Assembly: GCF_023006505.1 (NCBI RefSeq) | Contig: NZ_JALBGV010000015.1 | Span: 1-64,000, forward strand | Direction of reading: 5' to 3' | DNA from: Neorhizobium sp. SHOUNA12A | GTDB lineage: Bacteria > Pseudomonadota > Alphaproteobacteria > Rhizobiales > Rhizobiaceae | Length of the DNA: 64,000 nucleotides | Shown: in pieces, positions 18,929 through 27,298 of the stretch | Position numbering within the stretch: the stretch's first letter is position 1 | Layout: every line of letters starts with the position of its first letter | The notes under the pieces: model-generated | The model's database searches: none | What the model was told of the DNA's origin: nothing | What the model saw: the letters and a program-made list of their open reading frames with translations, nothing else | Program-made: the position numbers and the translations under genes

Positions 18929-19330
18929 ATGGCAGGCCCAGTCAAGCGGTCGGACAAGCTCAAGCGTCTCGTTGCGGTCCAGCGGCATCTCGAGACGATG
19001 GCCGAACACGAGCTTGCGGCCACCACTCGCTATCGCGCGGAGGTCAATCAGTCGATGGAGGAAGTCATAGATGCGATCGGCTCGATGAACCCGGTCCATC
19101 GACAGTTCTCGCAGCATTATTCAGAGCGGTTCGGTCGCCTGACGACGAAGGAACGCCAGCTTGCCGGCGTTCAGCAGATCCAGGAAATGAAGGTTCTCAA
19201 GGAGCGCACCAAGGCAGACCGCCTGGAAGAGAACATGAAGGACGCTCGTGATCATGAAGACCGCGAAGCCGCGGACGACTCGATCTATGAGCTCATCGAT
19301 ATCACGCTCGCCCTCGATCAGGTCAAATAG
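18929..19330 (+). CDS. FliJ-like coiled-coil flagellar protein (putative)
   Basis: A 133-residue, highly charged, almost entirely helical protein (KRLVAVQRHLETMAEHELAA, later QIQEMKVLKERTKADRLEEN). Length, charge and helical hairpin layout match FliJ, the stalk-like component of the FliI ATPase complex that also recycles chaperones. No sequence motif proves this. GGAGG lies 5 bases before the ATG at 18929, and the gene follows fliR by 9 bases. Such an orf at this place is conserved in rhizobial flagellar clusters as I remember them, usually as hypothetical. Confidence 0.55.
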   Translation: MAGPVKRSDKLKRLVAVQRHLETMAEHELAATTRYRAEVNQSMEEVIDAIGSMNPVHRQFSQHYSERFGRLTTKERQLAGVQQIQEMKVLKERTKADRLEENMKDARDHEDREAADDSIYELIDITLALDQVK

Positions 19331-19488
19331 ACTCGCCAGCCTCCAGCAAGCTTCGAACGTCATAGTCTCGTCATTGCACTGATTGCCGGCTCGAATCGAG
19401 ATCGGCGGGATCACGTGCCATTTCAAACTGTTGCTGCGCTCGGGCACCTTTGGGGATGCAGTCCGCGGCAGTCATGAAGGGAGCTGAC

Positions 19489-20040
19489 GTGGCGATTTCA
19501 CCTCCGAGCGATCTGGTCATGGACGTCGTCCGCGCTGCGGACCCGACTGCCGTTCAGGAAGCGCAGGCCAAGCTGAAGGCGAATAAGGCGGCCTTTGCCG
19601 CGACCAGCCTTGCCGAAGTCGGCAAGGGTTTTGGTGCTGCCATGAAATTCATCGATACACCCGGCACGACGGCGGGTCTCGGCAATCCGGAGGCGCCGAA
19701 CAAGGTTGCCGAAATGCCGGAGGAATATCGCAAGTTCGAAGCCTCGGTGCTTTCGACCTTCGTGAATTCCATGCTCCCGAAGGAGACCGAGGACGTTTAC
19801 GGCAAGGGCTCTGCCGGGGAATTCTGGAAGAGCATGATGGCTGAGAAGATTGCCGACGAGATGTCGAAAAAGGGCGGCGTCGGTATTGCCGAGCAGATGT
19901 ATTCGCAGGCGGTCGCCCGTGCGGAACGTCAGGCCACGGTCAATCCGACCACCAATGAAACTGATCGTAGCCGCGCAATAAGCATGATCACCGATTTCGA
20001 GCGGCAGGTTCTCGGCGTCGGCAAGAAGAGTGAGGCCTGA
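19489..20040 (+). CDS. flgJ: Rod-binding protein (single-domain FlgJ / CheL type)
   Basis: A 183-residue protein with the rod-binding domain of FlgJ N-termini at about 85-145 (YRKFEASVLSTFVNSMLPKE, then GSAGEFWKSMMAEKIADEMS and GIAEQMY). It lacks the muramidase half of enteric FlgJ, as in other alphaproteobacteria where the murein enzyme is separate; the SLT protein at 8637 is a candidate partner. I chose the GTG at 19489 because AAGGGAG sits 5 bases before it and the protein then starts MAISPPSDLV. In-frame ATG 19474, ATG 19456 and TTG 19450 are alternatives. Confidence 0.8.
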   Translation: MAISPPSDLVMDVVRAADPTAVQEAQAKLKANKAAFAATSLAEVGKGFGAAMKFIDTPGTTAGLGNPEAPNKVAEMPEEYRKFEASVLSTFVNSMLPKETEDVYGKGSAGEFWKSMMAEKIADEMSKKGGVGIAEQMYSQAVARAERQATVNPTTNETDRSRAISMITDFERQVLGVGKKSEA

Positions 20041-20041
20041 T

Positions 20042-20431
20042 ATGCATCAGACTGGGGCAGAAAATATGGAAGTCGTTTCGAATGATTATCGCATCAAGAC
20101 CGTGCTTGGCCGGTTGGAGCTGATAATCGACAACGAAAATCAGCGGATCGGCCGCGATCCGGAATTCGACCTGAAAGTGTCGAACGCGCACAAAAGCCGC
20201 TGCCTATACGAATTGACCATGCTGTTCCGCGGCACCGACCCGAAGCAGCTCGCCACCGGCCATATCGATCAGATGCACGGATTGAAGAGCAAGCTGGCCC
20301 TCAATGCCCGCCGGGTCGAGGCGCATCTCCACGCCGTCCGCGCCGTCGCGGATCTTCTGAAGAACGCTGCCCGTGACGCGGACGACGACGGTACCTACAC
20401 CCAAGAACAGTTCACCTACGGCGAGGCCTGA
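20042..20431 (+). CDS. FlgN-like export chaperone (putative)
   Basis: A helical cytoplasmic protein of 129 residues (ATG 20042), or 121 from the ATG at 20066. Spaced Leu and the C-terminal pattern (HAVRAVADLLKNAARDADDD, then TYTQEQFTYGEA) recall FlgN, the chaperone for FlgK and FlgL; its position among flagellar genes supports this. No decisive motif is visible, so the call is a suggestion. It starts one base after the rod-binding gene and overlaps the next start (TGATG). Confidence 0.5.
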   Translation: MHQTGAENMEVVSNDYRIKTVLGRLELIIDNENQRIGRDPEFDLKVSNAHKSRCLYELTMLFRGTDPKQLATGHIDQMHGLKSKLALNARRVEAHLHAVRAVADLLKNAARDADDDGTYTQEQFTYGEA

Positions 20432-20976
20432 TGGTCAAGCTCCTTCTCACCGGTCTATGGGTCTGCATCGTCACGCTTGCGGCGGTGTATTTCTCCGTGC
20501 AGATGTCCGCAGCGCCGGCGCCGGTCGATGAAGCGGCCAGGCGCAAGGAGCTTCAGACGCTGGTGCGCGGGGAATCCATCACCATTCCGATGATCGCGGA
20601 CGGCGCGATCACCGGTTATTTCCTGGGCCGCGTCTCGTTCATGATGGACAAGGAAAAGATCAAGAACACCAAGCTCCCGATCACCGAACTGACGACCGAC
20701 GAGCTTTTCACGCTGCTGATCGGCAACCAGATGGTCGATCTCAGCAAGCCCGGCGCTTTCAATATCGAGAAGTTCCGCACGGCCATCAAGGATGACTTCA
20801 ACAAGAAGCTCGGCGACGGGCTGGTGGCAGAGGTCCTGGTCGAGCAGCTCGACTATCTCTCGAAGGAAGACATCCGCAACAATGCCTCGCGCGGCAACAA
20901 GAACCCGAACCCGGGCAAGAAGATTGTCGAGGGTGTGAAGATCGACGATCCGAAAGCCGCGCCCGCGGGTCACTGA
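20431..20976 (+). CDS. FliL-like single-pass membrane protein, flagellar cluster
   Basis: A 181-residue protein with one N-terminal membrane helix (about 3-25, LLTGLWVCIVTLAAVYF) and a periplasmic domain. The C-terminal helix (FRTAIKDDFNKKLGDGLVAE) followed by a strand (VLVEQLDYLS) is reminiscent of FliL, the stator-stabilising ring protein, but similarity is weak and a true fliL normally sits in another rhizobial flagellar cluster. It ends in a Pro/Lys-rich tail. It is translationally coupled to the FlgN-like gene and is the last gene before a strong terminator. Confidence 0.5.
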   Translation: MVKLLLTGLWVCIVTLAAVYFSVQMSAAPAPVDEAARRKELQTLVRGESITIPMIADGAITGYFLGRVSFMMDKEKIKNTKLPITELTTDELFTLLIGNQMVDLSKPGAFNIEKFRTAIKDDFNKKLGDGLVAEVLVEQLDYLSKEDIRNNASRGNKNPNPGKKIVEGVKIDDPKAAPAGH

Positions 20977-21019
20977 CGCGCACCGAGGCATCGCGGCGGC
21001 GGTCACGATAGAGCATAAC

Positions 21020-21046
21020 GGCCGGCCGCGATGGTCGGCCTTTTTG
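21020..21046 (+). terminator. Terminator closing the flagellar block
   Basis: An 8-bp stem (GGCCGGCC / GGTCGGCC, one G-T pair) with a GCGAT loop is followed by TTTTT. It lies 43 bases after the FliL-like gene. Confidence 0.9.
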
Positions 21047-21164
21047 TTGTGAAGCCCCGAAAATACGGGCATCGCTTGCATTTTACCGATCGATTTAAAG
21101 GCGATTTCAGAGCGCGCTGTTAGACCTTGGGGAGAATTGGTCTTGCCCCATGGGGAGCGCATCG

Positions 21165-21809
21165 ATGAACGCATCCGGAGACTTCCTGGCATCCGCGTCA
21201 CCCCGGACCCTGTTCGGTTTGCGTGTCTGCGATCTCGGGTGGAACGCCACGCTCGGCCTCGTGGAAAGCCTGATCGCCTTGCGCGGCAACCGCTCCACCC
21301 TCGGCTTCCTGGATGAACGGACTACTCTCCGCCAGATGGTCGATCCTGCCTACCGCAGTCAGCTGGGCCGCAGGGTGCTTCTGCCGGGCGGCGGCCGTGC
21401 TTTCAGCCTCCTCACCAAGGCGCGGCATGAGAAGCCCGCACCGGTGCGTTTTTCGGCCACGACCTTCGTGCCAGCCCTGCTGAGCTTCATGGAAAAGAGC
21501 CACTGCATCGGCATAGCCGGCGAGGATACGGGACGTGTCGAAGCGCTCCGCGAGCATTTCGCCCGCCATGCGCCCTGGCATGACATGGCGGTGGTCGCGC
21601 TGGACCCGGAGATCTCGCAGCGCTTCGATCTCGTCCTCGTCGATGCGGCAAGCCTTGCTCAGGAACGGCGGATCGAGCGCCGGCTCGCTTCGGTCCGCAC
21701 CGGATTGGTGGTCATGGCCGGGGCCGGACTGTCCACCTTCATTGAAGGCAAACCTGTGCGTGTGGTGCCAAAGGCGGATGTTCCTTCGCCGCAACCGTCT
21801 TTCGCCTGA
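21165..21809 (+). CDS. Degenerate WecG/TagA/CpsF-type glycosyltransferase
   Basis: About 214 residues that follow the WecG/TagA/CpsF (GT26) pattern: the strand-helix start FGLRVCDLGWNATLGLVESL, LGRRVLLPGGGRAFSLL in the place of the acceptor-binding loop, and TFVPALLSFMEKSHCIGIAG. In active members the TFVPALL segment is preceded by an N-G-x-D type motif; here it reads RFSATTFVPALL, so the Asp is missing, and the N-terminal Asn/Asp motif is replaced by FLDERTTLRQM. It is also shorter than the family (about 245). I infer it is inactive or has a changed role. Starts at 21165 or 21150 are both possible. A polysaccharide co-polymerase gene follows. Confidence 0.6.
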   Translation: MNASGDFLASASPRTLFGLRVCDLGWNATLGLVESLIALRGNRSTLGFLDERTTLRQMVDPAYRSQLGRRVLLPGGGRAFSLLTKARHEKPAPVRFSATTFVPALLSFMEKSHCIGIAGEDTGRVEALREHFARHAPWHDMAVVALDPEISQRFDLVLVDAASLAQERRIERRLASVRTGLVVMAGAGLSTFIEGKPVRVVPKADVPSPQPSFA

Positions 21810-21904
21810 CAAGTTAACCCTTTCTTTGCCATGAAATTTTAGACTGCCTTAATCAGAGGGCTGCCTGCGGGATGTCGGCAGCACCAGATCAGCGCGGTCA
21901 TCCC

Positions 21905-23674
21905 ATGTATCAGTCGGCGAAAATCGAAGACGACCGAAACCCCAAACCGGCAGCATCGCTCGCCGGCGCCGGTTCCGTGTCGACCGGATTGCGATCCGCC
22001 GTCCTCAAGGTCGGCGCCCTCACGCTGATCGGCGTCTTCTTGCCGCTGCTGTTCATTGATACGTTTCCGCATAAATTCAACGTTGAAACCAGGCTGAAGA
22101 TCGAAACGGCGAGCGAGGCGGCGGTCAATACAGCTGCCGCCTCATTGCGCTCGAAGGCCAGCCTCGACAATGTCATCCGTGCCCTGAACCTTGGCCGCGA
22201 CAGTGAATTCTCTGCCGACCGTCCGAGTGTCGTCAGGATCGTGTCCGATATCGTATCCGGCGAGACGATGACGGTATCGGAGGCTGAAAACAGGTTACGC
22301 GCGCGACTTTCCCAGGCGATTGCCACGAGCTACGACCGCCGCACCGGGCGGCTTGTGATTTCCGTTACGGCGGAAGAGCCGGGCGAGGCGGCGCGCATCG
22401 CGAACATGCTCGGCAACACTTTCCACGACGAGATCGCCTTCTCCGGCACAGCGTCGTCCGCGCCGGTGGCGGAGAAGCTGCGCCAGACGCTCGAGCATGC
22501 AGAAGCAGCCCTTGCCGGTTTCATCGCCGAAACGGATGCGCAGAAGCTTGCCGAACTGCGCCGGACCGAGGACAACGGGCAGCAGCTTGTCGCAGAGATA
22601 AACGAGGCGACGGCGCAGCTGGGCGACCTGAGACAAAAGGCGGCACAGGCCTCCGCCATGAAGCTCTCGGACGTGCTGAACAAGCCTCTGCCGGACAGTC
22701 TCGAATATACCGGCCTCGATTATCAGCGACAGCGGCATGTCGAGGCAAAGCTTGCCGTCGACCAGCTTTCGAGTGATCTCGGCCCGCGCCACCCGCGGCT
22801 TGCCGCGGCTCAGGCAGCTCTGGCGGATGTCAAAAACGACATTCAGGACGCGCTGAAACAGCTTGGCGCCTCGCTTCGCCAGCAGGAGGCGGCAGCCGCC
22901 AGACATTTGGCCGATCTAAAGGCGAAGCAGGTAAAGAAGCCTGACGACAAGGAAATTACCGAATCCGCGGCGCGGCTGACGGCGCTCGAGGCTGCGGTCG
23001 ACGAGGCACGGCGGAATTATCTCGACGCGCTTCACGGCACCGAGACGAAGGCATCAACGGCCAAGGTGACCGTGCTGGTTCCGGCTGAGGCAGCAGCGGC
23101 GGCAGCCCTTGGCCCCTCATTGGCAGAGGTTTCGGGCATCGGTGCGCTGATCGGTTTCTCCCTCGGCATCGGGCTCGCCTTCATGACCCGGGGCAGGAGC
23201 TTCTCCACGCCTTCGGCAATCTCGACGGAGGAACTGGATCTCACCGACGAGCCCGCGCTGATGATCGATCGGCACCTGCTGGCGGAGCATCTGGACGAGC
23301 AGGACTTTTTTTCCGAGGAAGACGACCCGGCCAACGATCAGCCTGGCTACGATTGGCCAGCTTATGAGCCGCAGCGGCCCTGGCGCCCGCGCCATCCGGC
23401 GCCGGCCAATGACAGCCCGCTTGCTGATCATATCCGCGGGATGCTGATGGCCAATCGTCGCCCCGCAGCGGAGGCTGAGCTTCCGCCGCTGGTTGCGGCC
23501 GTCATGGCCGGCCGTCTTGCCGATGCCCCGTCCTATGGCGCAGCCCATCGTCCGGCTCCCTCGCCGGAAGAGGTCCGCAAGGCCGAAGAACTTCGCGAGC
23601 TTCGCCGCGACATGGCGGAATTGCGCGAACGAGTGCAGGTCTATTCTGCGCGCCGGAATACCTCCCGGGGATAA
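21905..23674 (+). CDS. Wzz/GumC-type polysaccharide co-polymerase without kinase domain
   Basis: A 589-residue inner-membrane protein (longer by 11 if ATG 21872 is used). One membrane helix near residues 40-57 (LTLIGVFLPLLFIDTF) starts a periplasmic region with the Wzz/GumC fold (about 60-200) and a long coiled coil (about 190-370). A second helix follows near 405-425 (SGIGALIGFSLGIGLAF). The cytoplasmic C-terminal 165 residues are acidic and Pro-rich and contain no Walker A motif, so the BY-kinase part of ExoP-like proteins is absent. The family controls chain length and export of exopolysaccharide. It pairs with the degenerate glycosyltransferase 95 bases upstream, but no other polysaccharide gene is near. 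Confidence 0.75.
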   Translation: MYQSAKIEDDRNPKPAASLAGAGSVSTGLRSAVLKVGALTLIGVFLPLLFIDTFPHKFNVETRLKIETASEAAVNTAAASLRSKASLDNVIRALNLGRDSEFSADRPSVVRIVSDIVSGETMTVSEAENRLRARLSQAIATSYDRRTGRLVISVTAEEPGEAARIANMLGNTFHDEIAFSGTASSAPVAEKLRQTLEHAEAALAGFIAETDAQKLAELRRTEDNGQQLVAEINEATAQLGDLRQKAAQASAMKLSDVLNKPLPDSLEYTGLDYQRQRHVEAKLAVDQLSSDLGPRHPRLAAAQAALADVKNDIQDALKQLGASLRQQEAAAARHLADLKAKQVKKPDDKEITESAARLTALEAAVDEARRNYLDALHGTETKASTAKVTVLVPAEAAAAAALGPSLAEVSGIGALIGFSLGIGLAFMTRGRSFSTPSAISTEELDLTDEPALMIDRHLLAEHLDEQDFFSEEDDPANDQPGYDWPAYEPQRPWRPRHPAPANDSPLADHIRGMLMANRRPAAEAELPPLVAAVMAGRLADAPSYGAAHRPAPSPEEVRKAEELRELRRDMAELRERVQVYSARRNTSRG

Positions 23675-23792
23675 GACCTGCGACATCGAATCCGCTTGCA
23701 TTTGCTGTCTGCGACCAGCATAGGGCGTTGGCGGGCAAATTCAGAACATGCTCCATGTATACATTGGTGGCGGTTTCAAGCGGGAGGTGCGC

Positions 23793-24692
23793 ATGGCTGT
23801 GGTAATCGATGGTAAAGAAGTGGCGGCATCCGTCATCGCTGCCGTGACCCAGGCGTCGGGCTCTCTCGAATACGAAACCGGCGTGAAGCCGGGCCTTGCG
23901 GTCGTCATCGTCGGCGACGATCCGGCCAGCCATGCCTATGTCAATTCCAAGAGCAAGATGGCCAAGCAGTGTGGGTTCAACTCGATCCAGCACAGCCTGC
24001 CTGAAGACACCACCCAGGAGACGCTGGAAAAGCTGGTGGCGGAGCTCAACGCCGATCCGGCCATCAACGGCATCCTCGTCCAGCTGCCGCTGCCGAAACA
24101 CCTGAACGCAGAGCCTGTCATCTTGTCGATCTCGCCGGAAAAGGACGTCGATGGCCTGCACGTCGTCAACGCCGGCAAGATCGCCACAGGCGACCTGGAG
24201 ACCGGCTTGATCTCCTGCACCCCTGCCGGCGCCATGCTGCTGGTCAACCGTATACATGGCCGTGATCTGTCGGGCCTCAACGCCGTCGTCATCGGTCGTT
24301 CCAACCTGTTCGGCAAGCCGATGGGCCTGCTGCTCCTTGCAGCCAATGCGACCGTTACCATGGCGCATTCGAAAACGAAGGATCTCGCGGGCGTCTGCCG
24401 CAATGCCGATATCCTGGTCGCCGCCGTCGGCCGCCCGCAGATGGTCAAGGCCGACTGGGTGAAGCCCGGGGCAACCGTCATTGACGTCGGCATCAACCGC
24501 GTTGCCGCCCCCGACAAGGGCGAGGGCAAGTCCCGGCTGGTCGGCGATGTGGCCTATGCGGAAGCCGCTGAAGTCGCTGGCGCCATCACCCCGGTCCCCG
24601 GCGGCGTCGGCCCAATGACCATCGCCATGCTGATGGCCAACACCGTCATTGCCGCTTATCGCACGGCCGGCAAAACCGCACCCAGATTCTGA
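23793..24692 (+). CDS. folD: Methylenetetrahydrofolate dehydrogenase/cyclohydrolase FolD
   Basis: FolD (299 residues) converts 5,10-methylene-THF to 10-formyl-THF in two steps, using NADP. Catalytic features are visible: the [13 protein letters not shown] segment with the active Tyr and Lys, QLPLPKHL, the signature [15 protein letters not shown], and the nucleotide-binding [14 protein letters not shown]. The ATG at 23793 has GGGAGG 6 bases before it; the 15-residue extension to 23748 is spurious. In other rhizobia this gene lies in various contexts; here it stands alone before the agl operon. Confidence 0.97.
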   Translation: MAVVIDGKEVAASVIAAVTQASGSLEYETGVKPGLAVVIVGDDPASHAYVNSKSKMAKQCGFNSIQHSLPEDTTQETLEKLVAELNADPAINGILVQLPLPKHLNAEPVILSISPEKDVDGLHVVNAGKIATGDLETGLISCTPAGAMLLVNRIHGRDLSGLNAVVIGRSNLFGKPMGLLLLAANATVTMAHSKTKDLAGVCRNADILVAAVGRPQMVKADWVKPGATVIDVGINRVAAPDKGEGKSRLVGDVAYAEAAEVAGAITPVPGGVGPMTIAMLMANTVIAAYRTAGKTAPRF

Positions 24693-24741
24693 TCCCGCGG
24701 GGACGGATTTTTTCATTTGTTCCACGCGGCCTGCGCAGGGG

Positions 24742-24772
24742 TTGACTCCTCAGCGAGAGCGTTAAATCTCTC
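24742..24772 (+). promoter_or_regulatory. Possible agl promoter with inverted repeat
   Basis: A TTGACT hexamer (24742-24747) lies just before an inverted repeat GAGAG-CGTTAAAT-CTCTC (24755-24772). The repeat would overlap the spacer and -10 region of a promoter for aglE, 58 bases before the start codon. A LacI-type AglR controls agl genes in S. meliloti, but no aglR is adjacent here, so the binding factor is unknown. Confidence 0.35.
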
Positions 24773-24829
24773 CCATGTTGTAAACTCCCGGCAAGGTAGC
24801 AAAAGTCGGGACAACGGGAGGATTATTTC

Positions 24830-26191
24830 ATGAAGGCATCATTTTGGATCGGTACGGCGCTGGCAGCGCTTCTTGCCGGTGGCGCGGTCGCCCAGGAGCT
24901 GAAATTCGCGCCCGGCCAGGATTCTAAATTTACCTGGAAGAGCTATGAGGATTTCAAGGCTGCCCACGCCAACCTCAAAGGGCAGAGCCTGACGCTTTTC
25001 GGCCCCTGGCGCGGCGAGGACGAAGTGCTGTTTAACAGCGTTCTGGCCTATTTCAACGCCGCGACCGGCATCAACGGCCGCTATTCTTCCTCGGAAAACT
25101 ACGAGCAGCAGATCGTCATCGACACGCAGGCCGGTTCTCCGCCGAACATCGCCATCATTCCGCAGCCCGGCCTTCTGGCCGATCTTGCCGCCAAGGGGTT
25201 CCTGACCTCGCTCGGCCAGGAGAACTCCGACTGGGTCAAGACCAACTACGGCTCTGGCGGAGACTGGATCCGTTATGGCACCTACAAGGGCAAGGACGGC
25301 AAGGAGGCCTATTTCGGCTTCCCCTTCAAGGCCGATTTCAAGTCCATGGTCTGGTATGTGCCCGAAAACTTCGAGGAGGCCGGCTACGAAGTTCCGAAGA
25401 CCATGGAAGACCTGATCAAGCTCAGCGACCAGATCGTCAAGGACGGCGGGGTTCCGTGGTGCATCGGTCTCGGCTCCGGCGGCGCGACGGGCTGGCCGGC
25501 GACCGACTGGGTCGAGGATATGATGTTGCGCACCCAGAAGCCGGAAGTCTACGACAAGTGGGTGAGCAATGAAGTCAAGTTCAATGATCCGGCTGTTATT
25601 GGCGCGATTGATGAATTCGGCAAGTTCGCCAAGAATCCCAAATATGTGAGCGGCGGCGTCGCGGCCGTTGCCTCCACCGATTTCCGCGACAGCCCGAAGG
25701 GCCTCTTCGGCATTCCGCCGAAATGCTACCTGCATCACCAGGCATCCTTCGTGCCGTCCTTTTTCCCGCCGGATACCAAGCTCGGCACCGATGCCGACTT
25801 CTTCTACCTGCCGACCTATGCTTCGAAGCCGGAGCTCGGAACGCCGGTCCTCGGCGCCGGCACGATGTTTGCCATCACCAAGGATTCGCCTACCGCCAAG
25901 GCGTTCATCGAATTCCTGAAAACGCCGATTGCCCACGAGGTCTGGATGGCGCAGTCATCGTTCCTGACGCCGTTCAAGGGCGCCAATCCGAATGCCTATG
26001 CCAATGATGTCCTGAAGAAGCAGGGCGAACTTCTGACCACCGCCACGACCTTCCGCTTCGACGCCTCCGACCTGATGCCCGGCAAGATCGGCGCCGGCGC
26101 GTTCTGGACCGGCATGGTCGACTATGTCGGCGGCAAGGACGCAAAGACTGTCGCGACCGACATCCAGAAGGCTTGGGACGGTCTGAAATAA
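24830..26191 (+). CDS. aglE: Alpha-glucoside ABC transporter, periplasmic binding protein
   Basis: A 453-residue extracytoplasmic solute-binding protein of cluster B (sugar type), with a signal peptide ending AALLAGGAVA-QELKF. Its order before two permeases, a glucosidase and an ATPase is the aglEFGAK operon known from S. meliloti, which takes up sucrose, maltose and trehalose. A GGGAGG box sits 7 bases before the ATG. A strong hairpin follows the stop and probably favours accumulation of this transcript segment. Confidence 0.93.
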   Translation: MKASFWIGTALAALLAGGAVAQELKFAPGQDSKFTWKSYEDFKAAHANLKGQSLTLFGPWRGEDEVLFNSVLAYFNAATGINGRYSSSENYEQQIVIDTQAGSPPNIAIIPQPGLLADLAAKGFLTSLGQENSDWVKTNYGSGGDWIRYGTYKGKDGKEAYFGFPFKADFKSMVWYVPENFEEAGYEVPKTMEDLIKLSDQIVKDGGVPWCIGLGSGGATGWPATDWVEDMMLRTQKPEVYDKWVSNEVKFNDPAVIGAIDEFGKFAKNPKYVSGGVAAVASTDFRDSPKGLFGIPPKCYLHHQASFVPSFFPPDTKLGTDADFFYLPTYASKPELGTPVLGAGTMFAITKDSPTAKAFIEFLKTPIAHEVWMAQSSFLTPFKGANPNAYANDVLKKQGELLTTATTFRFDASDLMPGKIGAGAFWTGMVDYVGGKDAKTVATDIQKAWDGLK

Positions 26192-26218
26192 GCCTCCCCC
26201 AGTAGGCTCTCAAATACG

Positions 26219-26241
26219 ACCGCGCCGGATGCCGGCGCGGT
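26219..26241 (+). other. Strong hairpin between aglE and aglF
   Basis: A perfect 10-bp GC-rich stem (ACCGCGCCGG / CCGGCGCGGT) with a 3-base loop and no T run. In transport operons such elements protect the binding-protein mRNA from 3' decay and lower downstream expression. Confidence 0.7.
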
Positions 26242-26283
26242 ACAATAAAAAGCTACGCATAAAACGGTGAAAAGGGGAGAGCC

Positions 26284-27297
26284 ATGATATCGCAGATCGT
26301 TTCAGCCGTCGGCGTCGTGATCGCCGGCGTTTTCGTCTGTGCCTTATATTACTGGCTCTCCGATAAGATCCTGCAGATCGTCTTTCCCGTGCCGGTGGAC
26401 AATGTCCGCGCCGCTTCCGTCAACCTCAACCGCCGCGCCATGGTGCGTCCCTGGTTGTTTCTCGGCCCTGCGCTGCTCCTGCTGGTCGTCTATCTCGTTT
26501 ATCCGGTCGTCGCGACCTTCTTCCTTTCCTTCTACGATCGGTCGGGCGGCAATTTCGTCGGCCTTGCGAACTATCGCTGGGCCATCCAGGACGCGCAGTT
26601 CCGCCAGTCCATCTTCAACAACATCCTCTGGCTCGCAGTGGTGCCCGCAGCATGTACCTTCTTCGGCCTCGTCATCGCCGTGCTGACCGACCGCATCTGG
26701 TGGGGCAACCTCGCCAAAAGCCTGATCTTCATGCCGATGGCGATTTCCTTCGTCGGCGCTTCGGTCATCTGGAAGTTCATCTACGAATATCGCGGCGGCA
26801 GCGAAACGCAGATTGGCCTGCTTAACGCCATCGTGCAGGCCATTGGCGGCTCTCCGCAGGTGTGGATCTCGCTGCCGTTCTGGAACAACTTTTTCCTGAT
26901 GGCGATCCTCATCTGGATCCAGACGGGCTTTGCCATGGTCATCCTCTCGGCGGCACTTCGTGGCATCCCCGAGGAGACGATCGAGGCGGCGGTGATCGAC
27001 GGCGCCAATGGCTGGCAGATCTTCTGGAAGATCATGGTGCCGCAGATCTGGGGCACGATCGCCGTCGTCTGGACGACGATCACCATTCTGGTGCTGAAGG
27101 TCTTCGATATCGTGCTGACCATGACCAACGGCCAGTGGAACACCATGGTTCTGGCGAACCTGATGTTCGACTGGATGTTCCGCGGAGGGGGCGACAGTGG
27201 CCGAAGTGCGGTCATCGCGCTGGTCATCATGGCTGCCGTCACCCCGATCATGATCTGGAACATCCGCCAGGCGAACAAGGAAATGGGAGGCCATTGA
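26284..27297 (+). CDS. aglF: Alpha-glucoside ABC transporter permease AglF
   Basis: A 337-residue MalF-type permease. The first 60 residues carry an extra membrane helix and loop before the core of six helices starts near 55 (PWLFLGPALLLLVVYLVYPV). The EAA loop that contacts the ATPase is at about 238-265 (EAAVIDGANGWQIFWKIMVP). It pairs with AglG and AglK to import alpha-glucosides. GGGGAG lies 6 bases before the start; the gene ends two bases before aglG. Confidence 0.93.
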   Translation: MISQIVSAVGVVIAGVFVCALYYWLSDKILQIVFPVPVDNVRAASVNLNRRAMVRPWLFLGPALLLLVVYLVYPVVATFFLSFYDRSGGNFVGLANYRWAIQDAQFRQSIFNNILWLAVVPAACTFFGLVIAVLTDRIWWGNLAKSLIFMPMAISFVGASVIWKFIYEYRGGSETQIGLLNAIVQAIGGSPQVWISLPFWNNFFLMAILIWIQTGFAMVILSAALRGIPEETIEAAVIDGANGWQIFWKIMVPQIWGTIAVVWTTITILVLKVFDIVLTMTNGQWNTMVLANLMFDWMFRGGGDSGRSAVIALVIMAAVTPIMIWNIRQANKEMGGH

Positions 27298-27298
27298 G

